This document shows, piece by piece, positions 26,287 through 34,222 of a stretch of DNA of 43,083 bases. This DNA comes from CAZSAK01 sp964605155. GTDB taxonomy: Bacteria; Pseudomonadota; Gammaproteobacteria; SZUA-140. A program made the position numbers and the translations under genes. The notes beneath the pieces are model-generated. The model was not told the origin of the DNA, did no database searches, and worked only from the letters and a program-made list of their open reading frames with translations. The DNA is taken from assembly GCA_964605155.1 (NCBI GenBank), contig CAZSAK010000021.1, positions 1 to 43,083 on the forward strand, read 5' to 3'. Each line of letters starts with the position of its first letter. The first letter of the stretch is position 1.

Positions 26287-27120
26287 TCAATCCACCAGAG
26301 ACAAATCCTTGGCCATATCATCGGCCGGATAGTCGAAAGCCACCGGTCCATTCGGCAGACCCTGTAGAAGCTGGTTTGCCCATGGGTTCGAGGAATGACC
26401 CAGCTGTTCCGGGGTGCCTTGACCCTTCACCTTGCCATCGCCGATGACATAAAGGTAATCGGATATCGCCTTCACCTCATCCGCATCATGGGAAACCAGG
26501 ATGCTGGTGATGCCGAGGGCGTTGTTCAATGTCTTGATCAGGCGCATCAGGACACCCAGGGTGACGGGGTCCTGGCCGGAAAAGGGGTCATCATAGAACA
26601 GGATCATCGGATCGAGCGCGATTGCGCGTGCCAATGCCACCCGGCGTAACATGCCGCCGGACAGTTCATGCGGCATCAGATTAACGGCGCCACGCAGGCC
26701 GACGGCCTGCAGCTTGATCAGCACAATCGTCCGGATCAACGTCTCGGATAATTTAGTGTGCTCGCGCAGCGGGAAGGCGACATTGTCGAATACGTTGATA
26801 CCCGTAAACAATGCACTATGCTGAAACATCATACCCATGCGGATACGCAGCTTCATGAGCTGTGAACGCCTCAGCGTTGGAACATTCACACCATCGACGA
26901 TGATATTACCGGATCGGGGACGCAGCTGCCCGGTGATGAGTCTCAGCAGCGTCGTTTTACCGGAGCCGCTGGGACCCATGATGGTTGTAATCTTGCCTTT
27001 CGGGATCTTGATATCGATGCCGTCGAAGATCGTTGTATCACGCCAGCCAAACGATACATTTTCTATCTGGATATGATGGTCTGACGATTCACTCGACAGT
27101 ATATCGGTTGCAGTCGACAT
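26287..27120 (-). CDS. mlaF: ABC transporter ATPase, MlaF type
   Basis: A 277-residue ATPase of the MlaFEDB phospholipid transporter type that keeps outer-membrane lipid asymmetry. Walker A GPSGSGKTT is near residue 50. The Q-loop MMFQHSALF, signature ELSGGMLRRVALAR, and SHDADEV switch His follow. Walker B reads FYDDPFSGQDP: the catalytic Glu position is Asp, where the family normally has Glu. The C-terminus (GPVAFDYPADD) matches MlaF. The usual next genes mlaE, D, C and B are absent: the other side is the convergent DUF924 gene and the scaffold gap. It is either an orphan ATPase or an operon broken by the gap. Confidence 0.87.
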   Translation of the reverse strand: MSTATDILSSESSDHHIQIENVSFGWRDTTIFDGIDIKIPKGKITTIMGPSGSGKTTLLRLITGQLRPRSGNIIVDGVNVPTLRRSQLMKLRIRMGMMFQHSALFTGINVFDNVAFPLREHTKLSETLIRTIVLIKLQAVGLRGAVNLMPHELSGGMLRRVALARAIALDPMILFYDDPFSGQDPVTLGVLMRLIKTLNNALGITSILVSHDADEVKAISDYLYVIGDGKVKGQGTPEQLGHSSNPWANQLLQGLPNGPVAFDYPADDMAKDLSLVD

Positions 27121-27263
27121 GCTGGTATTTTTGTTTCCCGGATTTCATTGACGTACCGCATGATATATACGGTGCCAGTTTCACGACATTGTAAATCATC
27201 AGGGATTGACTTGCGATTGAATTGCCCGGGCATGTTCAAACCTGACCTGCTAAATCCCCTTTC

Positions 27264-27698
27264 TTATAAATTCTCCTCAATCCACTGAACAATATGTGAC
27301 GCACCCATGGCCCCGGGCTGGCGCGCGACCTCGCGGCCCTGTTCAAACAGCGCCATGGTCGGGATGCTGCGAATATTGAATTGCGCTCCCAGTCCCTGCT
27401 CCGCTTCAGTATTGACCTTGGCCAGCCTGACGCGCGGCTCCAGTTGCCCCGCCGCCTGCTCGAACTGCGGTGCCATCGTCCTGCATGGCCCGCACCACGG
27501 TGCCCAGAAATCCACCACCACGGGGATGTCGCTTTGACTGATGTGCTTGTGGAATCGCGCACCGCTGAGCTCGATGGGATGCGCGGTAAACAGGGCGTTG
27601 CGGCAGTGCCCGCATTTGGGACCTTCATTCATGCGCGCGGAAGGCACACGATTCACCGCATCACAATGCGGGCACACGATATGTAAAGAATTACTCAT
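27264..27698 (-). CDS. trxC: Thioredoxin 2
   Basis: A 144-residue cytoplasmic thioredoxin with an N-terminal zinc ribbon: IVCPHCDAVN and EGPKCGHC supply the four cysteines. The thioredoxin fold follows, with active site WCGPC in FWAPWCGPCRT, and cis-Pro in IRSIPTMALF. TrxC serves oxidative-stress defence. It lies 30 bp behind an hsp20 gene on the same strand, so both are probably one stress operon. Confidence 0.95.
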   Translation of the reverse strand: MSNSLHIVCPHCDAVNRVPSARMNEGPKCGHCRNALFTAHPIELSGARFHKHISQSDIPVVVDFWAPWCGPCRTMAPQFEQAAGQLEPRVRLAKVNTEAEQGLGAQFNIRSIPTMALFEQGREVARQPGAMGASHIVQWIEENL

Positions 27699-27728
27699 GA
27701 TATATCCATATCTCTTATTTGGATTGAC

Positions 27729-28229
27729 TTACTGGATCTCGACGGTCGTCTGCTTGCGTCCACGAACGGCCTTGGGCAATTCCACGCGCAATACACCCTT
27801 TTTGTAACTGGCACGCGCCTTGTCGACCTCCACCTCCTCAGGCAGCGGGAAGGCACGTTCGAATTGGCCATAGGCGCATTCGGTTACACGGTAATTGCCT
27901 CGGGTGCTTTCACGCTCGAGATGCTTTTCACCCCGGATCACCAGGTAGTCATCCAGCACCTGCAGGTCGAAGTCGCCCTTGTCCATGCCGGGCGCCTCCA
28001 GGCGTACCACGATCTTGTCGTCACCATCATACACCTCGGAGGCGAGCACGCCCCAGCCTGCGCTGCGCACAGTCAGTTCACGATGCTCGGCCTCGTCGCC
28101 GCGTTTGCCGGGTGTGAAGCGGGTGATAGCGCCGGCGGCATGCCGGTAGAACCGCTGCCAGCCCTCAACGATGGAATCCCAGGCCTCGCTCAGACCGGTG
28201 CGCAATTGATGTAATGTGGACATCATCAT
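27729..28229 (-). CDS. Small heat-shock protein, Hsp20/alpha-crystallin family
   Basis: A 166-residue ATP-independent holdase. A variable helical N-terminus (residues 1-60) precedes the alpha-crystallin domain (VYDGDDKIVVRLEAPGM..DDYLVIRGEKHLE..GQFERAFPLP.. and A-x-x-x-x-GVLRVELPK). The IxI-type tail is TTVEIQ. Two Met codons adjoin the start (MMMSTL), so the start is uncertain by a few bases. It heads a likely two-gene operon with trxC. A heat-shock promoter could not be confirmed. Confidence 0.93.
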   Translation of the reverse strand: MMMSTLHQLRTGLSEAWDSIVEGWQRFYRHAAGAITRFTPGKRGDEAEHRELTVRSAGWGVLASEVYDGDDKIVVRLEAPGMDKGDFDLQVLDDYLVIRGEKHLERESTRGNYRVTECAYGQFERAFPLPEEVEVDKARASYKKGVLRVELPKAVRGRKQTTVEIQ

Positions 28230-28377
28230 CTCCTCTCATCTCAAAATTGTCTGGTTAGACCAAAGCCCGCAAGGGGTTCCGACACCCCCTCACTTTCATT
28301 ATCAGGAATATGGACTCTGAAGAAAAAAATCAATGGGATCAGACACGAATGATCACTTGCTTCAAGGGATAGTGAAA
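28230..28377. other. Promoter region of hsp20
   Basis: This stretch between hsp20 and repeat copy 5 should hold the hsp20-trxC promoter. No convincing sigma-32 or sigma-70 pair is seen on the minus strand; a CCCTTG motif is present but without its partner. Confidence 0.3.
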
Positions 28378-28440
28378 TGTACTAGCGCTTTTTTCCTGGC
28401 CCATCATGACAACGGACTAGCCCAGATGGGCTTGTCCACA
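28378..28440 (+). repeat. CTAG-palindrome repeat, copy 5
   Basis: It reads TGTACTAGCGCTTTTTTCC, then TGGCCCATCATGACAACGG, then ACTAGCCCAGATGGGCTTGTCC in parts, in the same orientation and spacing as the other copies. It lies in the divergent space between hsp20 and the cysteine-rich secreted protein gene. Confidence 0.82.
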
Positions 28441-28573
28441 TCTCCATATTCATCACACTTGTGTTTAATCTCAAATGTAAGTCGATTGAATGCGTTACGC
28501 ACGCGTGAGCCTGACATTGCCAAACGGTATATAATCGACGAAAACACAAATCTCCGGGGAGGGGGATTTATCC

Positions 28574-30349
28574 ATGTACAAGGCATATTCAACGACTCTG
28601 TCTATCTCATTGGCGATATTCGTTCTGCTGGCCACGGCCCCGGCCTCTGTTCCTGCCTCCACTGGGTGGGCGGCCGAACCCGGCACGACGGTCCGCAACG
28701 CCTTCGGGCCTGTGGGTGGAGGCGGCAAGGCCAATCAATGCCGTGGCGCCTGTGGCGCGGGCTGCCCGAAAACCTGCGACAAGACGGTGTCCTATGAGTG
28801 CACGGACTCATCGCGCCTGCGCCGCGTCATCACGTACCAATGCGGCACGCACCAGGGTTGCCGCGTGCACGACGACTGCCTCGATCGATGTATGCAGAGT
28901 GGCCAGGGCAGCAGTTGCTCATCACAATGCGACGCCGATGTCATGCAAAACTTCGGATTCGAGAAATCCGGTTCATGGATGATTGGCAAAGGCCCGTACG
29001 ATGGCAAGATCAACTTCGAATACTCACTCGATGCACCGGGCGCACTCGAACCCGCCTACAGCTGCCCGGACGGCGCGAGCCGCCAGTGCTCCGGACGCGC
29101 CGGCTGCACGATAAACGGTGCCTGGATAGAGCCGGTATTCGATTCCTATCCGGGTGCTGGAGCCGGTGCGATGCGCGTCTCGGCATTTCGCTCAGGTCCC
29201 GCGTGCGGCGATCGCGTCTGCGAACAATCACACGAAATCCGTGTCACCGGTACGGACTCATGTGCCGGCGGCAACTGCACGCGCTTCGGGATGGAATTCG
29301 ATTACCGCAACGCCGACCCGTCGGCACCGCTGGAATGTACGCCTTCGACCAGCGGGGGTGACAGCGATTTCATCGGCGATCTGCTCAAGCAGGGTGCGGA
29401 CGCTATGGAGAGCCGTGGCAACGCGCCGGACCCGAACAGCAAAAACGGCATGGAGGCATTGATGGGTATCTTCGGCAAGGTGCTGACCAGCGCGGATTCA
29501 CCGGACGATGTCGATATCAGCATGGCGCCGCTCGATGAACAGGGTAAACCAATCGAATCGCAACGCGTCGGTACCACGCCGCGCGGAGGGTTGCCGCCGA
29601 TCCCGCGCACTATTGCACTGCAGTCGACCAGCGGCCACCTGTTCGTGCCGATGTATCAGCTGGCCAGTGGCATCAAGCCCGACCAGGTCAAGGAACGCCG
29701 CATCCGTTGCACACACAAGGGCAATCCCGTGCTGGATACGACCTTCCGGCTGGTATCAGACACTCAACAATCGACACCATCGACGACCAACACCCGGCCG
29801 GCAACGTCACCCGCGGTCGCCACTACCGGGGCCATGGCCGGGCAGGTATCGGAGGTCGGGGGTAACTGTTGCAGTTGCGCGATTACGTCCGGCAAGACCT
29901 ATTCGGATCCGCGGCTTCCATGCTCGTTCGAATACCCGGCTTCATGGGCAGCAGTCACCAGCAACGACAGTGGAATGATCAGCGCCATCGCCAGCCCCCC
30001 GCCGCAGTCCTGCAGCACGATCTGCAAGAACGGTACACCGGTGATGTCCGTCAGCTACGGCACCACGTATGACAGGAACGCGGATGCGATGCTGTCGATC
30101 TGGCCGATGGCGATGCGGGTCGTCGGTTCCGCGCGCTGCGGCGAAGGTACGATCAAGTTTTTCAGCCCGCCGGGCTCAGATCCGAGCGGGACCCTGGGCG
30201 GTGTTAAGTTTTATGTCGGGATCGACGGCAAGAAGTACGGCGGCGCCGCGCAGTTCTCCTGCGGCGAACCCGGCGGCTGGGTCCGCATGCGTGATATGTT
30301 CATCGACTCGTTCCAGGATAACAGTGCATCCACGTTCCCCAGCCAGTAA
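28574..30349 (+). CDS. Large secreted cysteine-rich protein with a phospholipase A2-like motif
   Basis: A 591-residue exported protein. The signal peptide (SISLAIFVLLATAPASVPAS) is followed by a cysteine-rich domain, residues ~50-125. It contains CRGACGAGCP and CGTHQGCRVHDDCLDRC, which fits the C-x-x-H-D-x-C active-site motif of phospholipase A2, with a preceding CGxG loop like the calcium loop (farther away than in classic PLA2). A second Cys-rich block (SCPDGASRQCSGRAGC..), a Ser/Thr-rich linker near residue 400, and a C-terminal PsbP/DUF1795-like domain (SDPRLPCSFEYPASWAAV) follow. GGGGAGG near the start supports Met 28574. No family assigned. Confidence 0.8.
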   Translation: MYKAYSTTLSISLAIFVLLATAPASVPASTGWAAEPGTTVRNAFGPVGGGGKANQCRGACGAGCPKTCDKTVSYECTDSSRLRRVITYQCGTHQGCRVHDDCLDRCMQSGQGSSCSSQCDADVMQNFGFEKSGSWMIGKGPYDGKINFEYSLDAPGALEPAYSCPDGASRQCSGRAGCTINGAWIEPVFDSYPGAGAGAMRVSAFRSGPACGDRVCEQSHEIRVTGTDSCAGGNCTRFGMEFDYRNADPSAPLECTPSTSGGDSDFIGDLLKQGADAMESRGNAPDPNSKNGMEALMGIFGKVLTSADSPDDVDISMAPLDEQGKPIESQRVGTTPRGGLPPIPRTIALQSTSGHLFVPMYQLASGIKPDQVKERRIRCTHKGNPVLDTTFRLVSDTQQSTPSTTNTRPATSPAVATTGAMAGQVSEVGGNCCSCAITSGKTYSDPRLPCSFEYPASWAAVTSNDSGMISAIASPPPQSCSTICKNGTPVMSVSYGTTYDRNADAMLSIWPMAMRVVGSARCGEGTIKFFSPPGSDPSGTLGGVKFYVGIDGKKYGGAAQFSCGEPGGWVRMRDMFIDSFQDNSASTFPSQ

Positions 30350-30408
30350 TGGGAACCGCACCGCACAGCTGATTAAGGATTGAAGCGTAATAGACAGACT
30401 GCCTGGAC

Positions 30409-30846
30409 TCATTCCCCGTAGACCTGCATACTCACCCGTCGCCGCCGGGGACCATCCAGCTCACACAACATTACCGACTGGTACTCGCCCAATACCAACT
30501 CACCCTCCGCCAGGGGAATCACCTCGGAACTGCCCAGCAACATCGCCGCCAGGTGCGAATGGGCATTCTCAGGTTCGTCCGGCGGGCAATCCCGTAGCGA
30601 GATATCGTTATGCAGATAGCGGTCACCGGGCGGGATCAGCCGCGTCAGAAACCGCTTCACATCCTCCAGCAACCGTTCCTCGTTTTCATTGATCACAATC
30701 GCCGTGGTGGTATGTTGCGACGTCACCGTCACAAAGCCGTTCCTGATACCGGATTCCTTGATCGCCTCCCCCAGGCCAGGCATGAGGGAGTGCAGCGAAA
30801 TCCCCTTACCGGTCTCGATCTCAATAGATGAGGAAAAGATTTTCAT
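30409..30846 (-). CDS. YjbQ family protein (UPF0047)
   Basis: A 145-residue protein of the conserved YjbQ family. Typical motifs are TSQHTTTAIVINENE, RYLHNDISLRD, NAHSHLAAMLLGSS and LGEYQSVMLCELDGPRRRRV; the three His motifs could hold a metal. Some members show weak thiamine-phosphate synthase activity. The cellular role is not settled. It converges with the cysteine-rich protein gene. Confidence 0.93.
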   Translation of the reverse strand: MKIFSSSIEIETGKGISLHSLMPGLGEAIKESGIRNGFVTVTSQHTTTAIVINENEERLLEDVKRFLTRLIPPGDRYLHNDISLRDCPPDEPENAHSHLAAMLLGSSEVIPLAEGELVLGEYQSVMLCELDGPRRRRVSMQVYGE

Positions 30847-30948
30847 TATTCCTGTTTCCGGGCCAGGATTAAGCAGGACCTGATATTTAGATTAATATTT
30901 TTGACCTGACCTGTCAGATTATCGTGGCCTGTCCCTGATCGACTGTTC

Positions 30949-32523
30949 TTACTTGCCGTACCAGGTCAGGTGATACAGGTCATGGCGGCGGTCACGCAGG
31001 TTTTTCACCGTCCCGCTGTTCCTTGCCATCATCAAGGTTTCCGGCCGCAGATCGGCGATCGCCACGGTTTCCACATTGGGGGTCGTGTCCGCTGCGACAC
31101 CATCACGGGCAAACGGAAAGTCGCATGGTGTCAGGATACAACTCTGGGCATACTGAATATCCATGTTGGCGACATTGGGCAGGTTACCGACATTACCTGA
31201 CATCACCACATTAATCTGGTTTTCCACCGCACGGGCCTGACAACAGTAACGCACGCGCAGGTAACTTTGTCGTTCATCGGTACAAAACGGCACAAACAGG
31301 ATCTGTATACCCTGATCAGTCAGGTGCCGTGCCAGCTCGGGAAATTCAGCGTCATAGCATATCAGTACGCCGATGGGGCCACAGTCGGTTTGAATAGCTG
31401 TGAGTGTACTGCCGCCCTCGATATTCCACCAGTAAACTTCGTTCGGGGTCGGGTGGATCTTGGGCTGTTCATAGACGGTTCCATCGCGCAGGAACACATA
31501 GGAAATATTCTCCACCCGCCCGGATTCGACGCGCGTCGGATGCGATCCACCGATGATATTGATATTGTAGCGCAGTGCCATATCGCGCATGGCGTCTGTG
31601 AAACGCGGCGTATATTTTGTCAGCGCCTCGATGGACTCAGCGGGAGAGAGCTCCTGGTCCTCGATGGATAACAGTTGCAGCGTGAACATTTCCGGGAAGA
31701 CAACAAAATCACCCTTGTAATCGGCCACCACATCCACGAAGTAGGCGACCACGTTGATAAACTCTTCGAATGAACGCACGCGCCGTTGCTTGTACTGCAC
31801 GGTGCCGACACGAACCGTGTCAGGCAATCGCTGTCCATAGCTTTTCGTCGCTGAAGATTTCTGTGTTGCCGAGACCTTGGGGTTACGCCAGATCAGATGG
31901 ATACCGTAACCCATCGAATGGTGATCGACACTCAGATAATCCGGAATAATGCCAATGACTTCAAAATCATTACGCAACTGAAACGACAGGACCGGGTCAC
32001 GCGCCTGTTTCGCCTTGATCGCCTCGACATAGGCCTCGACAGTACCGTATTTCTTGATACGTTTAGCGAGCGTGGGCAGGCGGCCGGCAAAGACAATGCC
32101 CTTAAGTCCAAGTGACTGACAGAGTTTTTTGCGTTCATTATATAAACGTTGCCCGATCCTGTAGCCACGATATTCAGGATCAACGCAGACTTCCATTCCG
32201 TAAAGCCAGTCGCCATCGGGATCATGACGTGACGCATAGCCATTAGCCGTAATTTCAGCCCAACTATGGGCTTTAAGGCCGATCTCTTCGCTGATACGAA
32301 AGGTGGCACAGTAGCCGACCACCTTCTCATCCACCAGCACGACAAACTGGCCACCCGGGTAGTTATTGATCTGCCCCGTTACCGCCCCTGCTGTATATCC
32401 ATGCATACCGGTACCGGCATAGACGCGGGATGACAGACTGCATATATCCGCGACATCACTGAGTTTGGCATTACGAATGACCAGTTTACTCGCCGGGTTG
32501 GAAAGTTTATCACTCATAGACAA
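30949..32523 (-). CDS. Fusion: GNAT acetyltransferase plus carbon-nitrogen hydrolase
   Basis: A 524-residue two-domain enzyme. Residues ~12-190 are a GNAT domain (VIRNAKLSDVADICSL.., VCVDPEYRGYRIGQRLY with the acetyl-CoA P-loop RGYRIG). Residues ~225-520 are a nitrilase-superfamily domain with Glu in VFPEMFTL, Lys in QPKIHPTP and the nucleophile Cys in VLICYDAEFPE. All three catalytic residues are present. This fused arrangement recurs in bacteria. The substrate is unknown, most likely a small amide. It is a stand-alone gene. Confidence 0.92.
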   Translation of the reverse strand: MSMSDKLSNPASKLVIRNAKLSDVADICSLSSRVYAGTGMHGYTAGAVTGQINNYPGGQFVVLVDEKVVGYCATFRISEEIGLKAHSWAEITANGYASRHDPDGDWLYGMEVCVDPEYRGYRIGQRLYNERKKLCQSLGLKGIVFAGRLPTLAKRIKKYGTVEAYVEAIKAKQARDPVLSFQLRNDFEVIGIIPDYLSVDHHSMGYGIHLIWRNPKVSATQKSSATKSYGQRLPDTVRVGTVQYKQRRVRSFEEFINVVAYFVDVVADYKGDFVVFPEMFTLQLLSIEDQELSPAESIEALTKYTPRFTDAMRDMALRYNINIIGGSHPTRVESGRVENISYVFLRDGTVYEQPKIHPTPNEVYWWNIEGGSTLTAIQTDCGPIGVLICYDAEFPELARHLTDQGIQILFVPFCTDERQSYLRVRYCCQARAVENQINVVMSGNVGNLPNVANMDIQYAQSCILTPCDFPFARDGVAADTTPNVETVAIADLRPETLMMARNSGTVKNLRDRRHDLYHLTWYGK

Positions 32524-32678
32524 TGATCATTTAATATTAAATTGGATAACGTATTCAAATCAGGTGGGTGCGGATACAAGAGTAACATCTCCCCTTCATC
32601 AGCAACAACTGCTGGCCTGTTATGCAAAAGGGGCGGACCACGATAGATTCAACGGCTAATAAAGAGTTTATTGCCATA

Positions 32679-33479
32679 CTATGCTGATATTCGCTTGAGT
32701 GGATCTTGCCGGTAGAACAATGACAGCTGCTGGTACAGTTCCGGATACCAGGTATGTATATGGCCAGGTCTCTCGAAAAATTCCTCGCTCACGACCGCAA
32801 AAAACTCGGCGGGACTCTCGGCACCGTATGCGTCGATATGTGTCGCCTGATATCGTGAGATCTGCAGGTGTAATTCGGCATCGGCACGGGTAAAGATGCG
32901 AGCCCACACCGCGCGGTCCATGTCCGCATGCAATGGCGGCATGCCATTGGCCGCGCCGTTCAGCATATCCAGCTTGTGGGCAAATTCATGCAATATCACA
33001 TTGGAACCAGGCCCGTGAGGATTGGCTCCGGGCCGGCAATCTTCCCATGCCAGTATGACCGGGCCTCTGCCCCAGGCTTCGCCTCCAAGTAGAGCATGTT
33101 GCTTGTGAATCACACCGGCCTCGTCTTGGCCTTCCCGTGCAACCACGAAGGAATCCGGGTAAACGATGATCTCGTGCCAACCTTCGTAAAACTCAAGCCC
33201 AAGGTTGAGGATCAGCAGGCACGCCTCTGCCGCGATGACAGTGCGCATATAGTCGTCGACCTCCAGGTCGCCAGCGCCGTTGATCACCTTGTCATGCAAA
33301 AACCGGCTGGCGAGTTCACGCAAACGGTGGAGTTCATGATGATCCAGGTGATAACAAGCAAGCGCATCCTTTACAACCCGCCCCCATAATCTGAACGGTA
33401 TGCGGTAACGCCGTAACAACCACTGTTTCCGCCAACGCCGGAATCTGTTTATCACGTCAACAAAAATGGTTTTGATCAA
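32679..33479 (-). CDS. mtfA: M90/MtfA-type zinc peptidase
   Basis: A 266-residue cytoplasmic protein. The HEFAH zinc motif (VILHEFAHKLDMLNGAANGMP) is followed by a third-ligand Glu region (ESPAEFFAVVSEEFFE), matching MtfA. In enterobacteria MtfA titrates Mlc and has peptidase activity. Here, no Mlc is visible, so only the peptidase family is assigned. Length is normal. Confidence 0.9.
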   Translation of the reverse strand: MIKTIFVDVINRFRRWRKQWLLRRYRIPFRLWGRVVKDALACYHLDHHELHRLRELASRFLHDKVINGAGDLEVDDYMRTVIAAEACLLILNLGLEFYEGWHEIIVYPDSFVVAREGQDEAGVIHKQHALLGGEAWGRGPVILAWEDCRPGANPHGPGSNVILHEFAHKLDMLNGAANGMPPLHADMDRAVWARIFTRADAELHLQISRYQATHIDAYGAESPAEFFAVVSEEFFERPGHIHTWYPELYQQLSLFYRQDPLKRISA

Positions 33480-33489
33480 TTAAAGGGAA

Positions 33490-33569
33490 GTTTAAGCGTA
33501 AAAAAACAGGCTACATTATTGAAGGACAATACCCCTTATCTAACGCCTGTCCAGGTCCGACACCGATGC
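33490..33569 (+). repeat. Dispersed repeat B, copy 1
   Basis: It begins GTTTAAGCGTAAAAAAACA, continues GGCTACATTATTGAAGGA and ends in CCAGGTCCGACACCGATGC. The spacing and both ends match the copies at 39983 and 42792. It lies between the MtfA-like start and the cytochrome c gene. Confidence 0.75.
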
Positions 33570-33654
33570 CTTTGTAGCCAGATGGGTAGAGTCACCATAG
33601 GAGTGTCCGTTTACTCAGATTGACTCAGGCGAGCCAGCCCACGCACCCTGGGTA

Positions 33655-34020
33655 TCATTTTACCTTGCTGAGCATGTATGCAACCGCATCCGCGTAGTCC
33701 TGCTGAGTGCATGTACTGCAGTTTGCAAGATCCGGCATTTTTCGATGACCAAAAAACGCGTGGTCTGCTAATAATAATTCGCTTTTTTGAATACGGTCTG
33801 CCCATGCGTCCTTGTCTGCAAGTTTTGGTGCACCTTTCTTACCCGTTCCATGGCATTCAACACAATGTTTGTCGTACACAAACTCACCATGTTTAACGCT
33901 GCCTGCTGCAACAGACCCATGCCACGGGAAAAGTCCCGCAGCAATGACCAGGGCAGTGATGGTTGAAGTGAGCATGAATCTCATGGCACGTTGATGTCTC
34001 TGTCGGGATATTTCAAACAT
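33655..34020 (-). CDS. Cytochrome c5-like monohaem protein
   Basis: A 121-residue exported cytochrome. A basic N-terminus and hydrophobic segment (LTSTITALVIAAGLF..) form the signal. The haem motif CVECH lies in VYDKHCVECHGTGKKGAPKL. The Met ligand is in GHRKMPDLANCSTCTQQDYADAVAYM, including the CxxC pair near the C-terminus that is typical of cytochrome c5. The role is periplasmic electron transfer. Confidence 0.92.
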   Translation of the reverse strand: MFEISRQRHQRAMRFMLTSTITALVIAAGLFPWHGSVAAGSVKHGEFVYDKHCVECHGTGKKGAPKLADKDAWADRIQKSELLLADHAFFGHRKMPDLANCSTCTQQDYADAVAYMLSKVK

Positions 34021-34170
34021 AGTCTATTTGTGGCCTGCCGTTTCGGAGACCGGCATCCTGCCGGCACCTTGTAGATGGCGAATTCGTAGTATGACCTAAT
34101 TCAACCCGGTCCGGCAATCCTGCCAGGCCCGGGACGATAATACTGTGGATGATAAGCCTGTTTCATGAGG

Positions 34171-34194
34171 TCGGGTTAGCGCAGCGTAACCCGA
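34171..34194. repeat. REP-like palindrome
   Basis: Arms TCGGGTTA and TAACCCGA (8 bp, perfect) enclose GCGCAGCG. This GGGTTA-GCGCAGCG-TAACCC pattern is widespread in proteobacterial intergenic DNA. It lies 28 bp after the end of the MerR-type gene on its 3' side and may help end that transcript. Confidence 0.65.
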
Positions 34195-34222
34195 TACCGG
34201 AACCTGCCGCAGTGTTTTGTGT

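Noticed and set aside
28241..28300. Sigma-32 promoter upstream of hsp20
   Set aside because: CCCTTG is present on the minus strand but no CCCCAT-type partner at 13-15 bp; not supportable.
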